Origin: Pseudomonadota bacterium
GTDB taxonomy: Bacteria > Pseudomonadota > Gammaproteobacteria > Pseudomonadales > Pseudohongiellaceae
Reading direction: 5' to 3'
Length of the DNA stretch: 7,829 nt
Assembly: GCA_022563075.1 (NCBI GenBank)
Contig: JADFOC010000110.1
Coordinates: forward strand, 1 to 7,829
Shown here: positions 1 through 7,035 of the stretch, piece by piece
Position numbering within the stretch: position 1 is the first letter of the stretch
How the letters are laid out: each line of letters opens with the position of its first letter
Position numbers and translations under genes: made by a program
Notes under the pieces: generated by a model
Seen by the model: only the letters and a program-made list of their open reading frames with translations
The model's database searches: none
What the model was told of the DNA's origin: nothing

Positions 1-177
1 CCCCATTAAAGTAAAATTTGTGATCACCGATTTTTTCTTACCGAGTACTTCTTCCACGCCCTCTATAGGGACCGGTGACATCAGCTCCGGGGTGCCAAAT
101 CCGGCGCCCTGGAGTTGGCCCGCGGCCGCCAGCGCCGACTTCGGATCACGAAACAGTCCTACCACATTGCTTGTCAT
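1..177 (-). CDS. actD: ActD-like subunit of alternative complex III (DUF3341), N-terminal 59 codons only
   Basis: The reverse complement opens with ATG at 177-175 and stays open for 59 codons to the window edge, so the C-terminal part is missing. The visible protein begins MTSNVVGLFRDPKSALAAAG and continues with a Ser-Pro-Val-Pro-Ile-Glu-Gly-Val-Glu-Glu stretch and a basic GKKKS segment. This matches the start of DUF3341/ActD proteins: a short domain beginning with 'GLF.DP..A..A', then 'SP.PI.G.EE..G', before a two-helix membrane hairpin, which would lie outside the window. The ATG overlaps the actC stop as ATGA at 177-174, and an AGGA about 8 bases upstream can act as ribosome binding site. 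In known ACIII, ActD is a small membrane subunit without redox cofactors. The assignment rests on the N-terminal pattern plus position after actC, where actD normally lies. Confidence 0.82.
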   Translation of the reverse strand, partial: MTSNVVGLFRDPKSALAAAGQLQGAGFGTPELMSPVPIEGVEEVLGKKKSVITNFTLMG

Positions 178-1529
178 GCTGGGATTCCTGTCGCCGGAGC
201 CAGCGGCTCCATCGTAGGGGTGGCCATGGTTTCCTTCACTTCGTACATGGACACACTGGGAAAGATTTTGACGAACACCAGAAACAGCGTGGTGAACAGC
301 GCGAAGGAGCCCACCATGATCGAGATCTCAACCAGACTCGGTACGTACACCCCCCAGGCATCCGGCAGATATTGCCGCGACAGTGAGGTCGCGATAATGA
401 GAAACCGCTCTGTGTACATGCCGATGTTTATGGCGATCGACAGGATCAGCATGGGCACAAACGAAGTTCTGAAACGCGTGGAGAACATCAACATCGGCGC
501 CACCGCACAGAACAGGATCATCTCCCAGTACAGCGGTGCGTAGAAACCAAACAATTTGTAACCCAGTGCTTCGTACTCTTCCGAAGTGCCGCTATACCAC
601 GCGGTAAACAATTCGACTCCGTTGATGTAAGTCCAGATCAATGACAACACCAGCAGCAGCTTACCCAGGTTATCGAAGTGCAGCTTGGTGATGTATTGCT
701 CGAAACCCATGGATTTCCTCAGTACGAACATCACCGTGACGATACCGGCCGTACCGGAATAGATGGCACCCACTACAAAATAGGGTGCGAAGATAGTCTG
801 GTGCAATCCCGGCACGACGGACATGGCAAAATCCCAAGAGACGATGCTGTGTACCGACACCGCCAGAGGAATAATCAGTACTGCCAGAAACGTGTAAGCC
901 CAGTGCAGGCGATGCCATTCTTTGTCGGTTCCGCGCCAACCCAGGGATAGCAAGGTGTACATGGTGTTACGCCAGCCAGTAGTGCGATCTCTGACGGCGG
1001 CGAAGTCGGGGATGGTGCCCATGTAGATGAAAATAGTACTGCCGGTAATATAAGTGCCGATGGCCATCACATCAAACATCAGCGGCGATCGGAAATTGGG
1101 CCACAATTCCATCTGATTCGGATAGGGCACCGCCCAATGTATGAACCAGGGGCGCCCGACATGCACCATCACATAGGTTGCCGCCACTACCAGTGAGAAC
1201 AGCGTCATCGCCTCGGCGCTTCGATACATGGCCTTGCGCCAGGTACTGTTGGTAAGGTGCAAGACACAGGACAGCAAGGTGCCGGAATGGCTCAGACCGA
1301 TCCAGAATATGAAGCTGGCGAGATAGGTCCCCCAGACGCCAGGGTGATTTATGCCGGCGGCGCCAATGCCATAGTAGAGCTGATAAAACCAGGGAAAAAA
1401 GAAGCACAGCAGGGTGGTGCCGCCGGCTGTCGCCAAGGCGATATAGTACTTGGGGCCAGTCTTGACGATGGACCGGACCACGTCGTCATGGATGTCGGTG
1501 TAACCTAAATTGTTAGTTTCAGTCGCCAT
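174..1529 (-). CDS. actC: NrfD-family integral membrane quinol-oxidising subunit of alternative complex III (ActC)
   Basis: A 451-residue polytopic membrane protein of the NrfD/PsrC family, with about ten hydrophobic segments starting near residue 33 and ending near 421. ActC hallmarks are visible: an IGLSHSGTLLSCVLHLT helix (about 77-93) followed by WRKAMYRSAEAMTLF, HVGRPW (123-128), a VHSIVSWDFA helix (about 226-235), GMYTERF (370-376) and a polar Pro-rich C-terminus. ActC is known to hold a quinol site near the periplasmic face and to pass electrons to the adjacent iron-sulfur subunit. It has no redox cofactor of its own, and proton conduction through it has been proposed. I chose ATG 1529 because an ATAGG lies 6 bases upstream and MATETNN looks like a normal start. 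TTG at 1547 and ATG at 1544 are in frame, but their upstream purine stretch is too close. The start lies 7 bases after the actB2 stop, and the gene ends in an ATGA overlap with actD. Only one NrfD gene is visible; a second (actF) would be expected further left. Confidence 0.93.
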   Translation of the reverse strand: MATETNNLGYTDIHDDVVRSIVKTGPKYYIALATAGGTTLLCFFFPWFYQLYYGIGAAGINHPGVWGTYLASFIFWIGLSHSGTLLSCVLHLTNSTWRKAMYRSAEAMTLFSLVVAATYVMVHVGRPWFIHWAVPYPNQMELWPNFRSPLMFDVMAIGTYITGSTIFIYMGTIPDFAAVRDRTTGWRNTMYTLLSLGWRGTDKEWHRLHWAYTFLAVLIIPLAVSVHSIVSWDFAMSVVPGLHQTIFAPYFVVGAIYSGTAGIVTVMFVLRKSMGFEQYITKLHFDNLGKLLLVLSLIWTYINGVELFTAWYSGTSEEYEALGYKLFGFYAPLYWEMILFCAVAPMLMFSTRFRTSFVPMLILSIAINIGMYTERFLIIATSLSRQYLPDAWGVYVPSLVEISIMVGSFALFTTLFLVFVKIFPSVSMYEVKETMATPTMEPLAPATGIPA

Positions 1530-1536
1530 GGTCAGC

Positions 1537-2295
1537 CTATGCATCAACCTTCTTCAGATAGAACACGGACGAGTCGGTGTTCAGCTCCTCTAAAACCCGG
1601 TAATTACGTGGATCGTGCATTGATTTGAATACCTGGCTGTCGGGATCCTTGCGATCCCCGAACACCAGCGCCTTGGATGGGCAACTCTGCACACAGGCCG
1701 GTTGCACCTCGCCATCCCGCACCCGCCTGCGACCGTCATCCTTGGCCAGGTCCTTGGCCTGACGAATTCGCTGAATACAAAATGTGCATTTCTCCATGAC
1801 TCCCTTGCCGCGCACGGTCACATCCGGATTAAGTTGCTTATCCAACGGGCTATCCCAATGATGATCGTAGTAATTGAAGTAACGCACCTCGTACGGGCAA
1901 TAGACCGCACAGGCGCGAGTGCCGATACAACGGTTGTAGATCTGGGCGTTGAGACCATCCTGGTTGTGATAGGTAGCACCCACCGGGCACACCGTCTCAC
2001 AGGGTGCCGCATCACAGTGTTGGCACATCATCGGAATGAAGCGCAGTTTGATGTCCGGAAACTCGCCTTCCCAATAGCGTTCGATCCGAATCCACTGCAT
2101 CTCCCTGCCCCGCGCCATCTCCTTCTCACCGACCACAGGAATATTATTCTCGGCCTGGCAGGCGGTGACGCAAGCTTCGCAGCCGGTGCATTTGTCGAGG
2201 TCGATGGCCATGGTCCAGTGGTAATCGAATTCGTCGTAGTAGCCGGGTTTGCGGTATTTTCGCCAACTGTCCATAAAGCGTGAAAATAAGCTCAT
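1537..2295 (-). CDS. actB2: Four-cluster ferredoxin-type iron-sulfur subunit, equivalent to the C-terminal half of ActB
   Basis: This 252-residue protein carries four cysteine groups: C36/39/42/46 (CTGCEACVTAC), C91/94/99/103 (CQHCDAAPCETVC), C123/129/133 and C170/173 with C201/205. In the third group the expected second cysteine is Thr126 (CIGTRACAVYC). That substitution is the known signature of a [3Fe-4S] cluster in ActB and QrcC, so three [4Fe-4S] and one [3Fe-4S] cluster are inferred. The protein has no signal peptide and would be exported by riding on the Tat-exported partner encoded just upstream. Its job is to wire electrons from ActC to the pentaheme ActA. The start is fixed by an ATGA overlap with actB1 (2295-2292) and by GGAAG 7 bases upstream. 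In most described ACIII this domain is fused to the molybdopterin-like domain; here it is a free subunit, as in Qrc and Psr complexes. Its residues up to about 28 are basic and aromatic and resemble the linker of fused ActB. Confidence 0.93.
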   Translation of the reverse strand: MSLFSRFMDSWRKYRKPGYYDEFDYHWTMAIDLDKCTGCEACVTACQAENNIPVVGEKEMARGREMQWIRIERYWEGEFPDIKLRFIPMMCQHCDAAPCETVCPVGATYHNQDGLNAQIYNRCIGTRACAVYCPYEVRYFNYYDHHWDSPLDKQLNPDVTVRGKGVMEKCTFCIQRIRQAKDLAKDDGRRRVRDGEVQPACVQSCPSKALVFGDRKDPDSQVFKSMHDPRNYRVLEELNTDSSVFYLKKVDA

Positions 2296-4580
2296 GATGT
2301 TACTTCCGTAATCGGGATGCTGTTCGGTCTGGCGCTGCTAACTTCGACGCCAGTAGGGCCGGTAGTTTGTACGATATCTCTACCCAGGTCTCGCGACATA
2401 CCGCTGGTCTTAACCAGTTTCACACGACGCCCGGTGGCGACGAGTTTCACCCGGGTGGCGCTCGAGGCGAGGCTGCCGGTGACCGGTTCTATCTGCGGGC
2501 TCAGAATTTCGATGGGGTTAACACCGCGGTCTTTCGCATAGCGGCCGTATTCGTGGTGACCTTGCCCGATGGGCATGGCAATAACATCCGGCATGATGGC
2601 CGGAAAGATAAAAACGGGTGCACGCACGGTTCCATGTGGGGACTGTATCTCCACCAAATCTCCTTCGGTGAAACCCAACTGCTCTGCAGTAACCGGGTTT
2701 ATCTCCACCCAGGAACCATAGACCACACTGGTCATAGGGTCTGGTAGCTCCTGCATCCAGGGAAGGTTAGCGCCACGGCCGTCATGAAAATTAGGGGAAA
2801 GATAAGGGTGCAGAATAAATGGATATTCCTCTTCCGATCCTGAAAACTCTGGGGTCTGGACACCAATACCAGCGATGACACTTCGTTCCAGGGTAAATTC
2901 TGTATTGCGGCGTGTGGTTTCTCCCCAGACGCCAGCCCTCAGCACCGATATCCAGAACGCATCGAACCCTTGGGCCAAGGTCTGGGCATCACCGCGCTCA
3001 TAGATCTGGCGCCAACCGTCTTTGAGAAACTCCTCCATGCTGTTCCACGGCATTGCATTACTTGCACCTATCCGTTGTGCCAGGGCCAGGATGATGTCGC
3101 CGGTGGCCCGTGTATTGTAGAGCGGCGAAACCACCGGCTGCGATACCGCACCCACAGAGAAACCCACACCGGGTTCCGGAAAATCATCACCCCAACTCTC
3201 GAGATAAGTATGACTAGGGAGGATCAAGTCGGCCAGCGCCGTGGTTTCATCGAGGAAACTGGACAAGCTCACTATCAAAGGTATCTCAGCCAGCGCCTGC
3301 CTGAACTCGGCTGCCGCCGGTAAGGTAAATACCGGGTTGGTGCTATTGAGAATCAACACATCGATCTCGCCCTGGCGCGCCGCTTCGGCGAGTTCGAGCA
3401 TCGAGAGATAACTGGCCTGGCGCCGTCGTGAAACCGGACCGGAGGGTTCGGGGTTGAACACCAGCCCACCTTCTCGGCCGATGTTGCCTACCAGATAATT
3501 GAGCACATTCACTGCCACCAAGGTGTCGACACCATTGCTGTGATTGGCCGCGGCGCCACCGCCGATGGCGAGGCTGGGGTCGATATCGACAAACATGTCG
3601 GCTAGCCGGACGATGGTGGTCACTGGCAAACCGGTCTGCTCTGCTACCTGGCTCGGGGAGTAGTCGGCAAGGGCCGTTACCCAGTCGGCCCGATCGGCTC
3701 CCTGATAATTCCCCTCGGCGACGATGTGGTGGGCCAGGCCAAGTGCCAAGAATCCTTCGGTGCCGGGTCTGGCGGCAATCCACTCATCGGCGGCGGCGCC
3801 ACTGATGGACATCCTTGGTTCGATTTGAATAAACTTCCCCCGGATATCGGGCCGGCCCTGGCGGCTCTCGCCAAAACCGAGGCTATGATGTACCGGGGAA
3901 ATCCAAGTTGCGAGGTAATCGGCTCCGAAAGACAGCAGCAAGCGCGTATTTTGCAAATCGTAATAAGGCAGACGGTCCTCACCAAAGAATCGTTGGTTGG
4001 CTGCATACAAGGTATGGGGATGGTTGAAATCGTAATGCAGTAGACGCTCGGAGCCCATCTGTTGCATAAAACTTTCGAATAGTTGTGCCAGATGTCCCCT
4101 GACCCCCTGGCTCAACAAAGCAACTCGGTTGCCTCGCCCCGCAGCTCTCAGCAGATCCAGGCGCTCACCGACTTGATCCAGGCCCTCATCCCAGGTGATT
4201 TTTTCGAACGACGTGGAACCGCGTTCTGCCGTTTGCCGCAATGGCTCGGTTAAGCGATCAGGATTGTACAAGACTTGAAGTCCCGCCTGACCCAAAGCGC
4301 AAAGTCGGCCCTGGTTAACCGGATGCAAAGGGTTACCTTCAATTTTTTTAGCAAGGCCCTCGCGGGTGCGCACCGAGATGCCACAACCGGCCGGGCACAT
4401 CGAGCACACCGAGTTATACCAGGTGGCGATGCCACTGCTGAAGTCCTCCGGCGCCACCACATGCGGAATCAGATACTCAGTCGGGTGCTTGGCTGATTCT
4501 CTCAGCATGAATCCGGCACCGACACCGACACTACCGGCGCCGATAAGCTTGAGGAATTCTCTGCGTTCTATATTTGGCAT
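2292..4580 (-). CDS. actB1: Tat-exported molybdopterin-oxidoreductase-like subunit, equivalent to the N-terminal half of ActB
   Basis: A 762-residue member of the molybdopterin oxidoreductase superfamily. It begins with a Tat signal (ERREFLK, residues 5-11, then a glycine-rich hydrophobic stretch to about 25). Next is an Mo_4Fe4S-type domain with C59-x2-C62-x3-C66-x27-C94, which can bind one [4Fe-4S] cluster. The large central domain includes ADEWIAARPGTEG (264-276) and LPSHTYLESWGDD (454-466). A C-terminal dinucleotide-binding-like domain follows (about 586-692, with GSWVEINP and GHHEYGRYAKDRG). These four cysteines are the only ones in the protein. The segment where catalytic enzymes carry the Mo-ligating Cys or SeCys (about 184-200, HPHTLYAANQRFFG) has none, which fits the ACIII and Qrc families, where this subunit has lost molybdenum. 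A structural role with no substrate chemistry is therefore inferred. Length plus that of the next subunit (762 + 252 = 1014) is close to fused ActB proteins of roughly 1000 residues. The start lies 15 bases after the actA stop behind an A-rich AAGAAGAA. Residues 700-762 form a loosely conserved tail. A true Mo enzyme is less likely but not excluded. Confidence 0.88.
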   Translation of the reverse strand: MPNIERREFLKLIGAGSVGVGAGFMLRESAKHPTEYLIPHVVAPEDFSSGIATWYNSVCSMCPAGCGISVRTREGLAKKIEGNPLHPVNQGRLCALGQAGLQVLYNPDRLTEPLRQTAERGSTSFEKITWDEGLDQVGERLDLLRAAGRGNRVALLSQGVRGHLAQLFESFMQQMGSERLLHYDFNHPHTLYAANQRFFGEDRLPYYDLQNTRLLLSFGADYLATWISPVHHSLGFGESRQGRPDIRGKFIQIEPRMSISGAAADEWIAARPGTEGFLALGLAHHIVAEGNYQGADRADWVTALADYSPSQVAEQTGLPVTTIVRLADMFVDIDPSLAIGGGAAANHSNGVDTLVAVNVLNYLVGNIGREGGLVFNPEPSGPVSRRRQASYLSMLELAEAARQGEIDVLILNSTNPVFTLPAAAEFRQALAEIPLIVSLSSFLDETTALADLILPSHTYLESWGDDFPEPGVGFSVGAVSQPVVSPLYNTRATGDIILALAQRIGASNAMPWNSMEEFLKDGWRQIYERGDAQTLAQGFDAFWISVLRAGVWGETTRRNTEFTLERSVIAGIGVQTPEFSGSEEEYPFILHPYLSPNFHDGRGANLPWMQELPDPMTSVVYGSWVEINPVTAEQLGFTEGDLVEIQSPHGTVRAPVFIFPAIMPDVIAMPIGQGHHEYGRYAKDRGVNPIEILSPQIEPVTGSLASSATRVKLVATGRRVKLVKTSGMSRDLGRDIVQTTGPTGVEVSSARPNSIPITEVTS

Positions 4581-4595
4581 TGCGTTCTTCTTTTT

Positions 4596-5168
4596 TTACT
4601 TATGACAAGTCAAACAATCCGTTCCATTTTCTACTTCATTTTCTCTGTGACAATTCAGGCACAACCCCATTTTCCAGGGATGGCCCGCCTGGGTAGAGCC
4701 ATCAATCGCTCTGCTGGTCAATTGAATTCTGTCCATGGTTTCAACCGGCCCGTGGCAGGTCTGGCACGCAATTTCTGCTAACACGTGGCGTTTATGGGTG
4801 AAGTGCACGAAATCAGGTAGATCATGAACTTTGATCCAGGGGATGGGCTGCTGGTTGGCCCAGTAGTCCAATAACAGCCGTATCTGGGGTCGCTCCGTTG
4901 CCACCTCGTTATGACAGCCGACACATTTCGACACGCTGGGAACACCGGCCGATGGAGAACGGCGCGCCTGGGTGTGGCAATACTGACAGGGGATCTCATT
5001 TTCGCCGGCATGAATTCTGTGACTAAACGCGATCGGTTGTTCCGGGCTGGTCCCCGGAACGAACGTCGCGTTCGCCCAATAGCCTAGTACCAGGCCTACC
5101 AATACCACTACTACGAGCATTGCCGCTGGCCTGAGTACTTTTAACGCCGGAACAATGGAGACGTTCAT
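4596..5168 (-). CDS. actA: Membrane-anchored pentaheme cytochrome c subunit of alternative complex III (ActA)
   Basis: A 190-residue protein with a single N-terminal hydrophobic helix (about 15-31, LRPAAMLVVVVLVGLVLGYW) that can serve as uncleaved signal anchor, leaving the rest in the periplasm. Five CxxCH heme c sites follow: C61-H65, C82-H86, C135-H139, C170-H174 and C185-H189. Histidines in AFSHRIH (47-53) and VHFTHKRH (121-128) look like distal heme ligands, as in cytochrome c7/NrfH-like folds. Five hemes and this spacing are typical of ActA; the related QrcA has six. It would take electrons from the iron-sulfur subunit and pass them to a monoheme cytochrome (ActE, not in the window) or directly to an oxidase-linked cytochrome c. 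Translation is tightly coupled to the preceding gene: its TAA at 5171-5169 is immediately followed by this ATG, with GGAG about 10 bases upstream inside that gene. Maturation would need the Ccm system, which is not seen here. Confidence 0.94.
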   Translation of the reverse strand: MNVSIVPALKVLRPAAMLVVVVLVGLVLGYWANATFVPGTSPEQPIAFSHRIHAGENEIPCQYCHTQARRSPSAGVPSVSKCVGCHNEVATERPQIRLLLDYWANQQPIPWIKVHDLPDFVHFTHKRHVLAEIACQTCHGPVETMDRIQLTSRAIDGSTQAGHPWKMGLCLNCHRENEVENGTDCLTCHK

Positions 5169-5513
5169 TTATTCGGTACTCCGATTTATCAATCCCAGGC
5201 TGTCACCAAAACTTTCGCCGAACTGGTGAATCGAGTTGGCTACTTCCTCATTCTTGGTCGCACGCAAATAGGTGTCAGCCATCTTGTGAATCACCTGGTA
5301 GAAATAAATGTTCAGGTCCTCGATGCTGGTATCTTTAATCCATAGATCGATTGCCGCCAGCGTCTTGTTTTCGCTGTCCCAGACCGAAAGCATCATCGAC
5401 TCACATGAAATAGGGCCATTGGCTTGACCCTCGGAGGCTTGCCATTCGATTCGCGTAGGCAAGTTGGCACTGTCGAGATCGATGGTCAATTTTATTTCTG
5501 CTGTTCTTGACAT
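5169..5513 (-). CDS. gldC: Small soluble protein resembling gliding-motility protein GldC; role here unknown
   Basis: A 114-residue protein without signal peptide or membrane segment, so probably cytoplasmic. Its pattern resembles the GldC family as I remember it: an N-terminal 'EIKLTIDLD...LPTRIEW' strand pair (6-24), a MMLSVWD block (40-46), IDLWIKD (55-61) and a helical FYQVIHKMADTYLRAT segment (71-86) followed by an amphipathic helix to about 108. GldC is best known from Bacteroidota, where it supports gliding and type IX secretion with an undefined molecular role. No other gliding genes are visible here. The gene lies 39 bases after ctaE, has a modest CAGGATT before its ATG, and its stop codon touches the actA start, so it is translated as part of the operon. 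A role in assembly or stability of the oxidase or ACIII is a guess from position only. Family call is moderate because no search could be run; the existence of the gene is secure from coding pattern and fit to its neighbours. Confidence 0.75.
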   Translation of the reverse strand: MSRTAEIKLTIDLDSANLPTRIEWQASEGQANGPISCESMMLSVWDSENKTLAAIDLWIKDTSIEDLNIYFYQVIHKMADTYLRATKNEEVANSIHQFGESFGDSLGLINRSTE

Positions 5514-5552
5514 AATCCTGTTCGCTTCGCCTGATGGCGTTTATGCAGATAT

Positions 5553-6437
5553 TTAAAACCAATAAACAAAAGTAAATAGGAACAACCAGACCACATCCAC
5601 GAAGTGCCAATACCAACTCACCGCTTCGAAGGCGAAATGGTTATCTGGAGAAAAATGTCCCCGCAAAGAGCGTAGCAGCATGACGGTGAGCATAATTGTT
5701 CCCATGGTCACGTGCAGACCGTGAAAACCGGTCAGCATGAAGAAAGTCGAACCGTAAATTCCAGATCCCAGCGTCAACCCCAACTCGGTGTAGGCATCCC
5801 GGTATTCGATGACCTGCAGGATCAGGAAGGTGGTTCCCAGCGCCACCGTAATGGCCAGCCAAATCGGTAAAAGTACGCGCTGGTTTTTTTTCAACGCCCA
5901 ATGGGCAAAGGTCACGGTGACGCTACTGCTGACCAGGATGACGGTATTAACGAAGGGCAAACCCCAGGCCTCCATCGCCTCGGTGAGGCCGCCGCCAGGT
6001 GTCATAAAAAGTGGCCAGGTATCGGCGAAGTCCGGCCACAGCAACACATGTGTTTCCAGGTTATTACCTGCTCCCGCCAGCCAGGGGACGGAAATGATGC
6101 GGGCGTAAAAAAGCGTGCCGAAGAAGGCCCCGAAGAACATGACTTCAGAAAGGATGAACCAGGCCATGCCCATGCGATAGGAACGGTCCATCAAACTGCT
6201 GTTCATGCCCTTGATAGATTCCCGGATGACGACGCTGAACCAGCCGAACATCATGAAGGCGATCATAGCCAGTCCAATGAAGAAGACTGGCTGACCGAAG
6301 CTGCCTTCGGCCCCTACTTTATCGGTACTCTGGTGGATGAAATTGGCGCCGCCGAAGGCGGTTACCGCTAGCGCCACCGACCCAATGATTGGCCAGGGGC
6401 TCGAGTGCGGCACGTAATAGCGGGGTGCTTCGATCAT
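5553..6437 (-). CDS. ctaE: Cytochrome c oxidase subunit III (aa3 type)
   Basis: A 294-residue heme-copper oxidase subunit III with about seven hydrophobic segments. It begins MIEAPRYYVP followed by PWPIIGS, typical of proteobacterial subunit III. Conserved stretches include RMGMAWFILSEVMFFGAFFG (88-107) with the buried Glu98, WGLPFVNTVILVSSSVTVTF (158-177), LTGFHGLHVTMGTI (235-248) and the C-terminal EAVSWYWHFVDVVWLFLF (271-288). Subunit III binds no metals; it stabilises subunit I and supports proton uptake and turnover durability. The start overlaps the ctaG stop as ATGA (6437-6434), so the two are translationally coupled, which also explains the weak ribosome binding site. It is the last oxidase gene before the switch to the GldC-like gene and ACIII genes. 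Length is normal for the family and nothing appears damaged. Confidence 0.96.
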   Translation of the reverse strand: MIEAPRYYVPHSSPWPIIGSVALAVTAFGGANFIHQSTDKVGAEGSFGQPVFFIGLAMIAFMMFGWFSVVIRESIKGMNSSLMDRSYRMGMAWFILSEVMFFGAFFGTLFYARIISVPWLAGAGNNLETHVLLWPDFADTWPLFMTPGGGLTEAMEAWGLPFVNTVILVSSSVTVTFAHWALKKNQRVLLPIWLAITVALGTTFLILQVIEYRDAYTELGLTLGSGIYGSTFFMLTGFHGLHVTMGTIMLTVMLLRSLRGHFSPDNHFAFEAVSWYWHFVDVVWLFLFTFVYWF

Positions 6438-7003
6438 TGCGGATTAACCGCCAGCGTCAAGCTCGCGACCTCACGCTGGGGTACCTCGAACAGACTGTAG
6501 GACAAGGTAAGCGTTTTAACCTCCAGAGGCAGTTCCTCGTCGATATAAAACCTAAGGGACAGCTGCTGGGCTTCACCTGGCTCCAGATATTGTTGGGTAA
6601 AGCAAAAACATTCGATCTTATGCAAATGACTGGCGGCGTAACCCGGTGCCACACTGGGCACGGCTTGTCCAGTTACTCCCTGGCTGGCGCGGTTGCGAGC
6701 ATAGTAAGAGGTGACGTTTATTTCCCCCAAGTGAACCTTCAGCTGTGCATCCATTGGCCGAAACTCCCACGGCATGCCGCGACCGACCTGGGCCAGGAAC
6801 TGGATCGTCACTTCGCGCTCGGAAACCTGTAAGACGGTGGTGGGCTCACCCTCCGCCCGCGCGGAAGTCTTGCCATTGAGCCCGGTCACCTCACAAAAAA
6901 TCTGGTAGAGCGGGATCAAGGCGAAAGCAAAGCCCAACATACCCACAGCCAGGGCAGAGAGCAGGATGGTATGCCGGCGCTGATTATTATGCTGTTCAGT
7001 CAT
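6434..7003 (-). CDS. ctaG: Cytochrome c oxidase copper-delivery protein CtaG/Cox11
   Basis: A 189-residue Cox11-type protein that inserts copper into the CuB site of subunit I. One N-terminal helix (about 12-32) anchors it, with a short cytoplasmic basic leader. Just after the helix comes PLYQIFCEVTGLNGKT (31-46) with the conserved Cys37, and in the periplasmic beta domain the copper-binding Cys-Phe-Cys-Phe (132-135, within ECFCFTQQ), then PGE and a basic-to-acidic strand pattern ending near VNPQ. The more upstream in-frame ATG at 7012 is only one base from a strong AAGGAGG, too close for initiation. The ATG at 7003 is 10 bases from it and gives MTEQHNNQRR, so 7003 is preferred. The gene directly follows ctaD, without an intervening small gene, and overlaps ctaE. 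The Cox11 type of assembly factor points to Proteobacteria. Confidence 0.95.
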   Translation of the reverse strand: MTEQHNNQRRHTILLSALAVGMLGFAFALIPLYQIFCEVTGLNGKTSARAEGEPTTVLQVSEREVTIQFLAQVGRGMPWEFRPMDAQLKVHLGEINVTSYYARNRASQGVTGQAVPSVAPGYAASHLHKIECFCFTQQYLEPGEAQQLSLRFYIDEELPLEVKTLTLSYSLFEVPQREVASLTLAVNPQ

Positions 7004-7013
7004 GTTAAGCATT

Positions 7014-7020
7014 CCTCCTT
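7014..7020 (-). promoter_or_regulatory. Strong Shine-Dalgarno sequence for ctaG
   Basis: Read on the minus strand the site is AAGGAGG, a near-perfect match to the anti-Shine-Dalgarno sequence and the best ribosome binding site in the window. It lies in the 32-base gap between the ctaD stop and the chosen ctaG start (ATG 7003), 10 bases upstream of it. Another in-frame ATG at 7012 is one base away and is therefore unlikely to be used. Confidence 0.8.
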
Positions 7021-7035
7021 ATTGAGTAACCGCGT

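Noticed and set aside
115..543. Plus-strand open frame of 142 codons near the left edge
   Set aside because: Antisense to the C-terminal end of actC and the actD start; no family resemblance and no convincing separate expression signal.
1530..1547. Longer actC starts at TTG 1547 or ATG 1544
   Set aside because: The purine-rich stretch before them is only about 3 bases or less from the start and both overlap or abut the actB2 end; ATG 1529 has a better-spaced site.
1702..2283. Plus-strand open frame of 193 codons
   Set aside because: It is the exact antisense of the iron-sulfur subunit gene, whose cysteine motifs and length are unmistakable. The plus-strand product shows no recognisable domain.
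2292..4580. Reading this gene as a catalytic Mo enzyme such as polysulfide, sulfite or formate oxidoreductase
   Set aside because: No Cys or SeCys is present at the Mo-ligand region, and the neighbours (pentaheme cytochrome, long NrfD protein, DUF3341 protein) form an ACIII set. Loss of Mo is not proven from sequence alone.
4588..4597. T-rich run suggesting a terminator between actA and actB1
   Set aside because: On the transcribed minus strand it is an A-rich run with no preceding hairpin. It fits the ribosome binding region of actB1.
1537..5168. Assigning the cluster to the Qrc complex of sulfate reducers
   Set aside because: The cytochrome has five CxxCH motifs rather than six, a DUF3341 gene follows, and an aerobic aa3 oxidase precedes it.
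5901..6371. Plus-strand open frame of 156 codons
   Set aside because: Antisense to subunit III. Its composition, rich in His, Gln, Glu and Asp, is what the complement of a hydrophobic membrane gene gives.
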